NCBI RefSeq assembly: GCF_024137965.1
Contig: NZ_CP099975.1
Location: 434,001 to 498,000 of the forward strand
Source: Halomonas sp. Y3
Lineage (GTDB): Bacteria; Pseudomonadota; Gammaproteobacteria; Pseudomonadales; Halomonadaceae
Direction: 5' to 3'
DNA length: 64,000 nucleotides
Part shown: one piece after another, positions 23,924 through 32,409 of the stretch
How the letters are laid out: each line of letters starts with the position of its first letter
How positions within the stretch are numbered: the first letter of the stretch is position 1
Made by a program: the position numbers and the translations under genes
Notes under the pieces: model-generated
The model's database searches: none
Told to the model about the DNA's origin: nothing
What the model saw: the letters and a program-made list of their open reading frames with translations, nothing else

Positions 23924-24823
23924 ATGAACCAGACCGACGACGGTGCCCGCATCGACGCCTTCCTCGATGCCCTCTGGCTGGAGCAGGGGGTAAGCGAGCA
24001 CACCCTGGCCGCCTATCGTCGCGACCTCACCGCCTGGTCGGCGCGGCTGGCCGAGCGTGGGGAGGCGCTGCTGACGCCTGCGCCGGACGCCCTGCCGGCC
24101 TGGCTCGACGAGCGCCGCGAGGCGGGGTACCGGTTGACCAGCAACGCTCGGCTGCTCGCCGCTCTTCGACGCTTCTATCGCTGGTGCCTGGAGTCCGGGA
24201 CTCTCGCTCGGGACCCCCTGGCCGAGGTGCGGCTGCCGCGGGTGCGGCCGAGCCTGCCCAACACCCTGGAGGAGCACGAGGTGGAGCGGCTGATCGTCGC
24301 ACCCGACGTGACCACGGCACTGGGGCTGCGCGACCGGGCCATGCTGGAGCTGCTCTACGCCACGGGGCTGCGGGTCTCGGAGCTGGTGGGGCTGAGCGTG
24401 GAGGCGGTCAACCTGCGCCAGGGGGTGGTGCGGGTGCGCGGCAAGGGCGACAAGGATCGCCTGGTGCCCCTGGGGGAGGAGGCGGTAGAGTGGCTGACAC
24501 GCTACCTGGGTGGCGCCCGGGGCGGCCTGATGCGCGATGCGACGCGACCGGCGCTGTTTCCGGGCCGCCACGACCGGGCCATGACGCGCCAGACCTTCTG
24601 GTATCGCATCAAGGCCCATGCGCGCACGGCGGGTATCGAGCGGCCGCTGTCGCCCCATACGCTGCGCCACGCCTTTGCCACCCATCTGTTGAATCATGGG
24701 GCCAACCTGCGTGTCGTACAGCTGCTGCTGGGCCACAGTGACCTGTCGACCACGCAGATCTATACCCATGTGGCGCAGGCGCGACTGGAGCGTCTGCACG
24801 CCGACCATCACCCGCGAGGTTGA
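23924..24823 (+). CDS. xerD: Site-specific tyrosine recombinase XerD
   Basis: 299 residues, the XerD length. The N-terminal SAM-like domain (residues 1-~110, VSEHTLAAYRRDLTAWSARL) precedes the catalytic domain. The catalytic set is complete: Arg in ATGLRVSELVGL, Lys in RGKGDKDRLVPL, HTLRHAFATHLLNHGANL (HxxR), LLGHSDLSTTQIYTHV (His and nucleophile Tyr). It resolves chromosome dimers at dif with XerC. It lies directly before dsbC with 8 bp between genes, as in Pseudomonas. No dif-like site was noticed nearby. Confidence 0.95.
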   Translation: MNQTDDGARIDAFLDALWLEQGVSEHTLAAYRRDLTAWSARLAERGEALLTPAPDALPAWLDERREAGYRLTSNARLLAALRRFYRWCLESGTLARDPLAEVRLPRVRPSLPNTLEEHEVERLIVAPDVTTALGLRDRAMLELLYATGLRVSELVGLSVEAVNLRQGVVRVRGKGDKDRLVPLGEEAVEWLTRYLGGARGGLMRDATRPALFPGRHDRAMTRQTFWYRIKAHARTAGIERPLSPHTLRHAFATHLLNHGANLRVVQLLLGHSDLSTTQIYTHVAQARLERLHADHHPRG

Positions 24824-24831
24824 AGAGACAC

Positions 24832-25584
24832 ATGAAGAATTCGTTTGGGATGCTGCTGAGCGGCCTGCTGGCTGTGACCCTTGCCACTCCCCTGCTGGCC
24901 CAGGCCGACTCCCGGGAGGCGGCGGCCGAGCGCCTGGCCGAGCGCCTGGCGGTGAACGGGCAGCCGATGCCGGTGGAGGGCGTGCGCGCCACGCCGCTGG
25001 AGGGCTTCTTCGAGGTGCGCCTGGCCACCGGCGAGCGCTTCTACAGCGATGCCGAGGGTGAATATTTTCTGGTCGGTGACCTCTACGAGAATGCCTCCGG
25101 CGGGCTGGTGAATCTCACCGAGCAGGGGCGCAACGGCGAGCGGGCCGAGCGCCTGGCCGAGGTTCCCGAGAGCGAGCGGGTGATCTTCCGCGGCGCCGGC
25201 GAGAGCCGCGCCGAGGTGCTGGTCTTCACCGACCCCACCTGCCCCTACTGCCGCCAGCTCCACGAGGAGGTGCCTCGCCTCAACGAGCTGGGCATCGAGG
25301 TGCACTACCTGGCCTTCCCGCGCACCGGCATGAACGCCCAGGGCGCGCGGAGCATGCAGCAGATCTGGTGCGCCGACAATGCCGCCGAGGCGATGAGCGC
25401 CGCCAAGCGGCAGGAGACGCTTTCCGGCAGCGCCAACTGCGACAATCCGGTCGAGTCACAGTATCATCTGGGGCTGGAGCTCGGGGTGCAGGGTACGCCG
25501 GCCATCGTGCTGCCCGATGGCCGCCTGGTGCCTGGCTACGTGCCGGCCGAGCGCCTGGCCGCCATGCTCGGCCTCGACGGCTGA
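24832..25584 (+). CDS. dsbC: Periplasmic disulfide isomerase DsbC
   Basis: 250 residues including a signal peptide (MKNSFGMLLSGLLAVTLA..LLAQA). The N-terminal dimerisation domain spans ~25-95 (EGFFEVRLATGERFYSDAEGEYFLVGDLY). The thioredoxin fold carries the redox motif TCPYCRQLHEEVPRL near residue 138, two further cysteines (WCAD, SANCDNP) and the cis-Pro loop QGTPAIVLPDGRLVPGY near 220. It shuffles wrong disulfides in the periplasm. It is placed between xerD and hom as in Pseudomonas. Confidence 0.95.
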   Translation: MKNSFGMLLSGLLAVTLATPLLAQADSREAAAERLAERLAVNGQPMPVEGVRATPLEGFFEVRLATGERFYSDAEGEYFLVGDLYENASGGLVNLTEQGRNGERAERLAEVPESERVIFRGAGESRAEVLVFTDPTCPYCRQLHEEVPRLNELGIEVHYLAFPRTGMNAQGARSMQQIWCADNAAEAMSAAKRQETLSGSANCDNPVESQYHLGLELGVQGTPAIVLPDGRLVPGYVPAERLAAMLGLDG

Positions 25585-25627
25585 GCTCGGCCTCGATGGC
25601 TGACGGCTCCCGAGCCACGACATCATA

Positions 25628-25671
25628 GCCCCGGCCGACGAGCCGGGGCCTGGCCTGCCCGCAGGCAGGCC
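25628..25671 (+). terminator. Paired hairpins between dsbC and hom
   Basis: GCCCCGGC-cgacga-GCCGGGGC (25628-25649) is followed immediately by GGCCTGCC-cgca-GGCAGGCC (25652-25671). There is no T-run, so intrinsic termination is doubtful; they may be a pause or mRNA-end structure. Confidence 0.45.
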
Positions 25672-25714
25672 GCCACGCTGAGACACAACCCGACACGCGA
25701 GCAGGAGCGAGACA

Positions 25715-27031
25715 TTGAAACCGGTGAGAGTAGGAATCTGTGGGCTGGGTACCGTCGGCGGCGGTACCTTCAACGTGCTGACGCGTAACGCCGATGATAT
25801 TGCGCGGCGTGCGGGCCGGCCCATCGTCATCGAGCAGGTCGCCTATCGCACTCCCAACCCCGAGTGCGACCTCACCGGCCTCAAGACCACCGCCGATGTC
25901 TTCGAGGTGGCCACCAACCCCGACGTGGACGTGCTGGTGGAGCTGATCGGCGGCTATGACGTGGCCCGGGAGCTGGTGCTGACCGCCATCGAGCACGGCA
26001 AGCACGTGGTCACCGCCAACAAGGCGCTGATCGCGGTGCACGGCAACGAGATCTTCGAGGCGGCCCACGCCAAGGGCGTGATTGTCGCCTTCGAGGCCGC
26101 CGTGGCCGGCGGCATCCCGGTGATCAAGTCCCTGCGCGAGGGCCTCGGCGCCAACCGCATCGAGTGGGTGGCCGGCATCATCAACGGCACCGGCAACTAC
26201 ATCCTGACCCATATGCGGGATGAGGGGCGCGCCTTCGAGGACGTGCTGGCCGAGGCCCAGGCGCTGGGCTACGCCGAGGCCGACCCCACCTTCGACGTCG
26301 AGGGCATCGACGCCGCCCACAAGCTCACCATCCTGGCCTCCATCGCCTACGGGGTGCCGCTGCAGTTCGAGAAGGCCTACACCGAGGGCATCTCCCGGAT
26401 CACCGCCGAGGACGTGGAGCAGGCCGACAACCTGGGCTATGTGATCAAGCACCTGGGGATCTCCAAGCGCACCGATCTCGGCCTCGAGCTGCGGGTGCAC
26501 CCGACCCTGATTCCCAAGGAGCGGCTGCTGGCCAATGTGCACGGCGTCAAGAACGCCATCGCCGTGATGGGCGACGCCGTGGGCCCGACCCTCTACTACG
26601 GCGCCGGCGCCGGCGCCGAGCCCACCGCCTCCTCGGTGGTGGCCGATATCCTCGACGTGGCCCGCGATATCGCCACCGACCACCACTACCGGGTGCCCTA
26701 CCTGGCCTTCAGCGGCATCAGCGAGGACGTCAGCCAGCTGCCGATCATGCCCATGGAAGAGATTCACTCCGCCTACTACCTGCGGCTGCTGGCGGTGGAC
26801 CGCCCCGGCGTGCTGGCCCGGGTGGCCACCATCCTCTCCGAGCAGGGCATCTCCATCGAGGCGCTGATCCAGAAGGAGGCCACCGAGGGCGAGCTGGTGC
26901 CGATCATCCTGATGACCCACCGCACCGTCGAGAAGCAGATGAACGAGGCGATCCGTCAGATCGAGGCCATGGCCGACATCGCCGGGCCGGTGACCCGGAT
27001 CCGCGTGGAATCACTGGACGAGCAGGAGTAA
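25715..27031 (+). CDS. hom: Homoserine dehydrogenase
   Basis: 438 residues, monofunctional type with a C-terminal ACT domain. It reduces aspartate semialdehyde to homoserine in threonine and methionine synthesis. The start is TTG, nine bases after GGAG (MKPVRVGICGLGTVGGGT, with the Rossmann GxGxxG). The middle region has AANKALIAVHG near 105 and the catalytic region AGIINGTGNYILTHM near 150 and EADPTFDVEGIDAAHKL near 190. The ACT domain (~355-430, DRPGVLARVATILSEQGISIEALIQ) is expected to bind threonine. thrC follows after 3 bp. Confidence 0.97.
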   Translation: MKPVRVGICGLGTVGGGTFNVLTRNADDIARRAGRPIVIEQVAYRTPNPECDLTGLKTTADVFEVATNPDVDVLVELIGGYDVARELVLTAIEHGKHVVTANKALIAVHGNEIFEAAHAKGVIVAFEAAVAGGIPVIKSLREGLGANRIEWVAGIINGTGNYILTHMRDEGRAFEDVLAEAQALGYAEADPTFDVEGIDAAHKLTILASIAYGVPLQFEKAYTEGISRITAEDVEQADNLGYVIKHLGISKRTDLGLELRVHPTLIPKERLLANVHGVKNAIAVMGDAVGPTLYYGAGAGAEPTASSVVADILDVARDIATDHHYRVPYLAFSGISEDVSQLPIMPMEEIHSAYYLRLLAVDRPGVLARVATILSEQGISIEALIQKEATEGELVPIILMTHRTVEKQMNEAIRQIEAMADIAGPVTRIRVESLDEQE

Positions 27032-27034
27032 GCC

Positions 27035-28423
27035 ATGCGCTACATCAGCACCCGCGGGCAGGCGCCCGCGCTCTCCTTCGAGGAGGTCGTGCTCACCGGC
27101 ATGGCCAGCGACGGCGGTCTCTATGTGCCGGAGACCATTCCCCAGCTCTCGGCCGACGACCTGACCGAGATGGCGGGTCTCTCCTATGCCGAGATCGCCT
27201 TTCGGGTGATGCGGCCCTTCGTCAACGGCGAGATCGATGACGAAACCTTCCGTCGTCTGGTGACAGAAGCCTATGCCACCTTCAGCCATGACGCCGTGGT
27301 GCCGCTCAACCAGCTCGACGCCAACCACTTCCTGCTCGAGCTCTTCCACGGCCCCACGCTCGCCTTCAAGGACGTGGCCCTGCAGCTGCTGGGGCGCCTG
27401 CTCGACCACTTCCTGAAGAAGCGCGGCGAGCGGGCGGTGATCATGGGGGCTACCTCCGGGGACACCGGTTCCGCGGCCATCGAGGGGTGCCGCCACTGCG
27501 ACAACCTCGATATCTTCATCCTCCACCCCTACCAGCGGGTGTCGGAGGTGCAGCGCCGCCAGATGACCTCGGTGCTGGCCGACAACGTCTTCAACGTCGC
27601 CATCGAGGGCAACTTCGACGACGCCCAGGCCATGGTCAAGGCGAGCTTCGCCGACCAGTCCTTCCTGAACGGCACCCGGCTGGTGGCGGTGAACTCCATC
27701 AACTGGGCGCGCATCATGGCCCAGATCGTCTACTACGTGGCCTCCGCCGTGGCCCTGGGTGCGCCGCACCGCAAGGTGAGCTTCTGCGTCCCCTCGGCCA
27801 ACTTCGGCAACGTCTTCGCCGGCTACATGGCCTACCGCATGGGGCTGCCGGTGGAGCGCTTCGTGATCGCCACCAACGCCAACGACATCCTGCACCGCAC
27901 CCTGGCCGCCAACGACTTCTCCAAGCAGGAGCTCAAGGCGACCCTGGCGCCCTCCATGGATATCGTGGTCTCCTCCAACTTCGAGCGGCTGCTGTTCGAG
28001 GCCTATGACCGCGACGGCGCCGCCGTGGCGGCGCTGCTGGAGCGCTTCCAGGCCGAGCCCACCGCCCTGGCGGACGCGCCCCTGGCCCAGCTGCGCGAGC
28101 GCTTCGCCAGCCACAGCGTGGATGACGCCACCATCCTCGAGGTGATCCGCGAGGCGCACCACCGCACCCAGGAGATCCTCGACCCCCACACCGCCACCGG
28201 CTACCGCGCCGCCGAGCGCGAGCGGGGCGAGGCGAGCGTGCCGATGATCACCCTGGCCACCGCCCACCCGGCCAAGTTCGCCGAGGCGGTGGTCAAGGCG
28301 GGCTTCCCGGGCGTGCCGCTGCCGCCGCACATGGACGACCTGCTGGAACGCGAGGAGCGCTACACCGTGCTGCCCGCCGAGCTCGCCGCGGTGCAGCAGT
28401 TCGTGGTCGAGAATCGCCGCTAG
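27035..28423 (+). CDS. thrC: Threonine synthase
   Basis: 462 residues, the long proteobacterial form. A PLP enzyme converting O-phosphohomoserine to threonine. Landmarks are the PLP lysine in HGPTLAFKDVALQLLG near residue 110, the ATSGDTGSAAIEGC phosphate loop near 150, and SINWARIMAQIVYY near 225. It starts 3 bp after hom with its ribosome site inside the hom end (AGGAG), so hom-thrC is an operon. Its stop touches the next gene. Confidence 0.97.
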   Translation: MRYISTRGQAPALSFEEVVLTGMASDGGLYVPETIPQLSADDLTEMAGLSYAEIAFRVMRPFVNGEIDDETFRRLVTEAYATFSHDAVVPLNQLDANHFLLELFHGPTLAFKDVALQLLGRLLDHFLKKRGERAVIMGATSGDTGSAAIEGCRHCDNLDIFILHPYQRVSEVQRRQMTSVLADNVFNVAIEGNFDDAQAMVKASFADQSFLNGTRLVAVNSINWARIMAQIVYYVASAVALGAPHRKVSFCVPSANFGNVFAGYMAYRMGLPVERFVIATNANDILHRTLAANDFSKQELKATLAPSMDIVVSSNFERLLFEAYDRDGAAVAALLERFQAEPTALADAPLAQLRERFASHSVDDATILEVIREAHHRTQEILDPHTATGYRAAERERGEASVPMITLATAHPAKFAEAVVKAGFPGVPLPPHMDDLLEREERYTVLPAELAAVQQFVVENRR

Positions 28424-28434
28424 TGGAGGGCGTC

Positions 28435-30246
28435 TTGAACGCCGCAAGCGACCCCATCGACCTGAATGAGCGCCTGAGGCCGCGCATCCTGCCGCGGCCT
28501 CGGGACGCTGCCCTCTACGCCCGCGCCCAGCGCGAGGGGCTCTCCGAGCTCCAGGCGCGGGTGCTGGCCGGGCGCCTGAAAGGCTTCACGGGCGAGCTCG
28601 CTCCCCTGGTGAGGCCCAGCCTGCGCCATCTGGCCCATCCCGAGCGGCTCGCCGACGGCCGCCGCGCCGCGGAGCGCATCGCCCAGGCGGTGGTCGACGG
28701 TGAGCATATCGGCATCCTCACCGACTACGATGTGGACGGCATCACTTCCCACGTGGTGATTCGGCGCACCCTGGTGGAGCTCTTCGGCGTGCCGGAGGCG
28801 AAGCTCCACAGCCTGATCGGCCACCGCATCCACGACGGCTACGGCATCAGCCTGCCGCTGGTGGAGCGCACCCTGGCGCTGTCGCCGCGCCCGACCCTGG
28901 TGATCACCGCCGACTGCGGAAGCAGCGATGAGCCGCGCATCGCGCGGCTGGCCGCAGAGGGCATCGAGGTGGTGGTCAGCGACCACCACGCCCTGCCGGT
29001 GGAGGGGCCGCCGCCCTCGGCCCACGCCGTGGTCAACCCCACTCGGGACGACTGCGACTACCCCGACCCCACCATCGCCGGCTGCATGGTGGCCTGGCTG
29101 GTCATGTCCCTGAGTCGTTCGGTGCTGATCGAGTGGGGCGCGCTGCCCGAGGCGACGCCCAAGCTCTCGCCCTGGCTCTCCTATGTGGCCCTGGGCACGG
29201 TGGCGGACTGCGTCTCCCTGGGCGGCAGCCCCGCCAACCGCGCCGTGGTCACCCACGGCCTGGCGCTGATCAACCGTATGGAGGCCGCCTGCTGGCGGGC
29301 CATGGCCGAGCGCCTGGGCGCCGATAGCGTGCCCTTCGACGCCGAGACCCTGGGCTTCCAGATGGGGCCGCGGATCAACGCCCGCTCGCGGCTCGACGAC
29401 CCCTATGCGGCGCTGCACTTTATGCTCGCCGAGCAGGATCATGTGGCGAGCCGCTATCTGGACGTGCTGGATCAGGATAACCAGTCGCGCAAGGCGATCG
29501 AGGCCGACATGGCCGAGGAGGCCAAGGCCCTGGCCATGCCGTCCCTGGTCGCCGACGCGCCCGCCGTGGTGGTCTTTCTGGAGAGCGGCCACCCCGGCGT
29601 GCAGGGCATCGTGGCCTCGCGGCTGGTGCAGGCCTACGGGCGCCCGGCCCTGGTGCTGACCCCGGCCGCTGCGCCGGGGATGCTCACCGGCTCCGGACGC
29701 TCCATCGAGGGGCTGCATCTGCGTGACGCCCTGCAGCGCACCTTCGAGCTGGCCCCCGAGGCGCTGCCTCGCTTCGGGGGGCATCGCGGTGCCGCCGGCG
29801 TCGGCGTGCCCGCCGAGCGGCTCGACGCCTTCAAGGCGGCCTTCCTGCAGGCGGTGGGCGAGCAGCTGGGCGGGGCCGAACTCTATCCGAAGATCCTGAC
29901 CGACGGCGACCTGGCCCCCGAGGCGCTCAGCCTGGAGACGCTGGCGAGTCTGGAGGCCCTGGGTCCCTACGGCCGCGAGTTCGAGGCGCCGCTCTTTCAG
30001 GGGGACTTCATCGTCGAGCGGCTGCGGCCGGTGGGCGCCGACGGTACCCACCTGATGCTGGAGCTCTCCCTGGGAGCGGCAAGCCACCGGGCGATCTGGT
30101 TCCGGGCGCTGACCCCCGGCGAGGTGCCGGCCTTCGGGGTGGGCGACCGGCTGCGCTGCGCCTACCGTCTCAACCGCAATCGCTGGCGGGGGCGCGAGAG
30201 CCTCCAGCTGATGGTCGAACACGCGGAGCCTCAGGCGCAAGGATAG
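28435..30246 (+). CDS. recJ: RecJ-family single-strand DNA-specific exonuclease (divergent)
   Basis: About 603 residues; E. coli RecJ has 577. DHH-superfamily motifs are ILTDYDVDGITSH (motif I, usually DADG), ITADCGSSDE (usually DNG), VVSDHHALPVEG (DHH) and the DHHA1 region VQGIVASRLVQAYGRPALVL and SGRSIEGLHLRDAL with GGHRGAAGVGVP near residue 450. The C-terminal OB fold (~510-600) is present. RecJ degrades single-stranded DNA 5'-3' in RecF-type repair. I chose the TTG at 28435, which follows GGAGGG closely; a GTG at 28423, sharing a base with the thrC stop, has no site. Confidence 0.8.
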   Translation: MNAASDPIDLNERLRPRILPRPRDAALYARAQREGLSELQARVLAGRLKGFTGELAPLVRPSLRHLAHPERLADGRRAAERIAQAVVDGEHIGILTDYDVDGITSHVVIRRTLVELFGVPEAKLHSLIGHRIHDGYGISLPLVERTLALSPRPTLVITADCGSSDEPRIARLAAEGIEVVVSDHHALPVEGPPPSAHAVVNPTRDDCDYPDPTIAGCMVAWLVMSLSRSVLIEWGALPEATPKLSPWLSYVALGTVADCVSLGGSPANRAVVTHGLALINRMEAACWRAMAERLGADSVPFDAETLGFQMGPRINARSRLDDPYAALHFMLAEQDHVASRYLDVLDQDNQSRKAIEADMAEEAKALAMPSLVADAPAVVVFLESGHPGVQGIVASRLVQAYGRPALVLTPAAAPGMLTGSGRSIEGLHLRDALQRTFELAPEALPRFGGHRGAAGVGVPAERLDAFKAAFLQAVGEQLGGAELYPKILTDGDLAPEALSLETLASLEALGPYGREFEAPLFQGDFIVERLRPVGADGTHLMLELSLGAASHRAIWFRALTPGEVPAFGVGDRLRCAYRLNRNRWRGRESLQLMVEHAEPQAQG

Positions 30247-30250
30247 CCCC

Positions 30251-30868
30251 ATGGACCCTCAGGAACTGCCCACCGACCCCCACCGCCTTCACGAGGATGC
30301 GATGGCGATGCTGGTCGGGACCCTCTTCGTCGCCCTCGGCGTCACCTTCTACACCCAGGCCACGCTGCTCACCGGCAGCACCGCGGGCCTGGCCTTCCTG
30401 CTGCAGTACGCCACCGGCTGGGCCTTCGGCGTCTGGTTCTTCCTGATCAACCTGCCCTTCTACTGGCTGGCGATCCGCCGCATGGGCTGGAGCTTCACCC
30501 TGCGCACCTTCGTCACCATCGCCCTGGTGTCGCTCTTCTCGGAGCTGACCGGGCGCTGGGTCACCCTCGAGGGGCTCAATCCCCTCTATGCGGCACTGAT
30601 GGGCGGCTCCCTCATCGGCATCGGCATGCTGATCCTGTTTCGCCACCGCTCCAGCCTCGGCGGGGTCAATATCCTGGTGCTCTACCTCCAGGACCGCTAC
30701 GGCTGGCGCGCCGGCTACGTGCAGCTCGGCATCGATGGCGTCATCATGCTGGTGGCGCTGATGACGCTGCCCGTGGAGCGTGTGGGGCTCTCGGTGCTGG
30801 GGGCCGTGGCCCTCAACCTGATCATCGCGCTCAACCACAAGCCCGGGCGCTATATGGGGGTCAGCTGA
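30251..30868 (+). CDS. YitT-family (DUF161) membrane protein
   Basis: 205 residues, six predicted membrane segments. It has the YitT pattern of a first segment (FVALGVTFYTQATLLTGSTAGLAFLLQYATGWAFGVWFFLINLPFYWLA) ending in a conserved NLPFYWLA, and a second half with GIGMLILFRHRSSLGGVNILVLYLQDRYG. Members are thought to be transporters of unknown substrate. AAGGAT lies six bases before the ATG, and the start is 5 bp after the recJ stop, so cotranscription is likely. Confidence 0.82.
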   Translation: MDPQELPTDPHRLHEDAMAMLVGTLFVALGVTFYTQATLLTGSTAGLAFLLQYATGWAFGVWFFLINLPFYWLAIRRMGWSFTLRTFVTIALVSLFSELTGRWVTLEGLNPLYAALMGGSLIGIGMLILFRHRSSLGGVNILVLYLQDRYGWRAGYVQLGIDGVIMLVALMTLPVERVGLSVLGAVALNLIIALNHKPGRYMGVS

Positions 30869-30922
30869 GTGGTGGACGGACGAGAGGGTCGGCAATCACG
30901 CATGGGGGAGGGCGTTCAGCGC

Positions 30923-32020
30923 ATGGCAGGAACCGAGTTCGTGGTGGTAGGGGGCGGCGTCATCGGCATGATGACGACGCTGCAGCTGGCCGAGGCCGGC
31001 CATACGGTAACCCTGGTGGAGCGCGGCCTGTGCGGCCGGGAGTCCTCCTGGGCCGGCGGCGGCATCGTCTCGCCGCTCTATCCCTGGCGCTACGGGCCGG
31101 CGGTGTCGCAGCTGTCGCGCTGGTCGGAGGGGTTCTACCCGGAGCTGGCCCGGCGTCTGAAGGAGGAGAGCGGCATCGACCCGGAGTATCGCCAGGAGGG
31201 GCTGCTCTACCTCAGGGTCGACGACGCCGATGCGGCGCTGGCATGGGCGGACGAGCTGGGCAAGCCCCTGGAACGGGTCGGCGGCGACTTCCTCTATGCC
31301 CGGGAACCCGAGGCGGCGCCGGGCTTCGAGGAGGCGCTGTGGATGCCGACGCTAGGCAGCATCCGCAACCCGCGCCTGGTGCGGGCGCTGCAGGCCAGGC
31401 TGGCGGCGATGCCCGAGGTGACCCTGAGGGAGGGGACCGAGGTGACCGGCTTCGAGGTGGCCGGCGGGCGAGCGCTGGCGGTAAAGACGGACGCCGGGCC
31501 GATCGCCGCTGGCCAGGTGATCGTCTGCGGCGGGGCCTGGGCGGCGGGGCTGCTCGAGACGCTGGGCGTTGCCCTGCCGGTGCGTCCGGTCAAGGGGCAG
31601 ATGATCCTGTTCAAGGCGCCGCCGGGGCTGGTACAGCGGGTGGTGCTGATGGACGGCCGCTACGTGATTCCCCGCGCCGACGGGCGCGTGCTGGCCGGCT
31701 CGACCCTGGAGGAGTGTGGCTTCGACAAGGCGACCGACGCCCGGGCGCGTGAGTCGCTCTGGGCCAGCGCCACGGCGATCATCCCGGCCCTGGCCGACTG
31801 CGAGGTGGAGCACCACTGGGCCGGGCTGCGGCCGGGCTCGCCGGACGGCGTACCCTTTATCGGTGGGGTGCCGGGCATCGACAACCTGCACGTCAATGCC
31901 GGCCACTACCGCAACGGCCTGGTGCTGGCGCCGGCCTCGACGCGACTGCTGGTGGACCGACTGCTGGGCCGCGAGCCGATCCTCGACCCGGCCCCCTACT
32001 CCCTGGCGGGGCGCTTGTAG
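30923..32020 (+). CDS. thiO: Glycine oxidase ThiO (FAD-dependent)
   Basis: 365 residues. The N-terminal FAD-binding motif EFVVVGGGVIGMMTTLQLAEAGHTVTLVER has the Rossmann GxGxxG. The DAO-family body follows (ESSWAGGGIVSPLYPWRYG near 45), and the C-terminal motif WAGLRPGSPDGVPFIGG near 295 precedes NAGHYRNGLVLAPAS. It oxidises glycine to the imine used to build the thiazole of thiamine. I chose the ATG at 30923, ten bases after GGAGGG. An ATG at 30902 and a GTG at 30869, directly after the previous stop, lack sites. No thiG or thiS is adjacent. Confidence 0.85.
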   Translation: MAGTEFVVVGGGVIGMMTTLQLAEAGHTVTLVERGLCGRESSWAGGGIVSPLYPWRYGPAVSQLSRWSEGFYPELARRLKEESGIDPEYRQEGLLYLRVDDADAALAWADELGKPLERVGGDFLYAREPEAAPGFEEALWMPTLGSIRNPRLVRALQARLAAMPEVTLREGTEVTGFEVAGGRALAVKTDAGPIAAGQVIVCGGAWAAGLLETLGVALPVRPVKGQMILFKAPPGLVQRVVLMDGRYVIPRADGRVLAGSTLEECGFDKATDARARESLWASATAIIPALADCEVEHHWAGLRPGSPDGVPFIGGVPGIDNLHVNAGHYRNGLVLAPASTRLLVDRLLGREPILDPAPYSLAGRL

Positions 32021-32026
32021 AAGGCG

Positions 32027-32308
32027 CTACTCCTTCTCCTCCGGCCCCTGCTCCTTCTGCTCCTGAAGGTAGCGGTCGAGGTGGGCGCTGGAGCAGAACC
32101 ACTCGCCCTGGTCGCGCAGGGCGTCGCTTTCGGGCACGTGCACCTTGCACCAGCTGCAGCGCACCATCTGGCCGCCTTCCTGGCGGGTGTCGTCACTTTC
32201 CAGCAGCTCCTCGCGGTCAAGCTTCCACTCTCGGTACATACGGTAGAGCTTGAGGCCGGCGAAGAAGAGCACGGCGAAGATGATCAGGCGGATGATCAAG
32301 AGGTTCAT
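32027..32308 (-). CDS. PP0621-family membrane-anchored zinc-ribbon-like protein
   Basis: 93 residues. An N-terminal membrane helix (MNLLIIRLIIFAVLFFAGLKLY) precedes a basic linker and a compact cysteine motif VRCSWCKVHVPESDAL..WFCSSAHLDRYLQ (CxxC, C and H), likely binding a metal. This matches the PP0621 family of small proteins widespread in Pseudomonas and Halomonas, of unknown function. It is convergent with thiO, 6 bp apart. An upstream in-frame ATG would add 21 residues that reduce similarity, so I prefer the start at 32308. Confidence 0.78.
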   Translation of the reverse strand: MNLLIIRLIIFAVLFFAGLKLYRMYREWKLDREELLESDDTRQEGGQMVRCSWCKVHVPESDALRDQGEWFCSSAHLDRYLQEQKEQGPEEKE

Positions 32309-32409
32309 TCCGGTAGGGACTCCCAGGTGAGGGCGGGTCGGCTTTGCCAGTCGGCGGCCCTTGCGGGACAATGGGTGTATTCATCGATTCTCGAGAGATT
32401 TCCAAGCCC

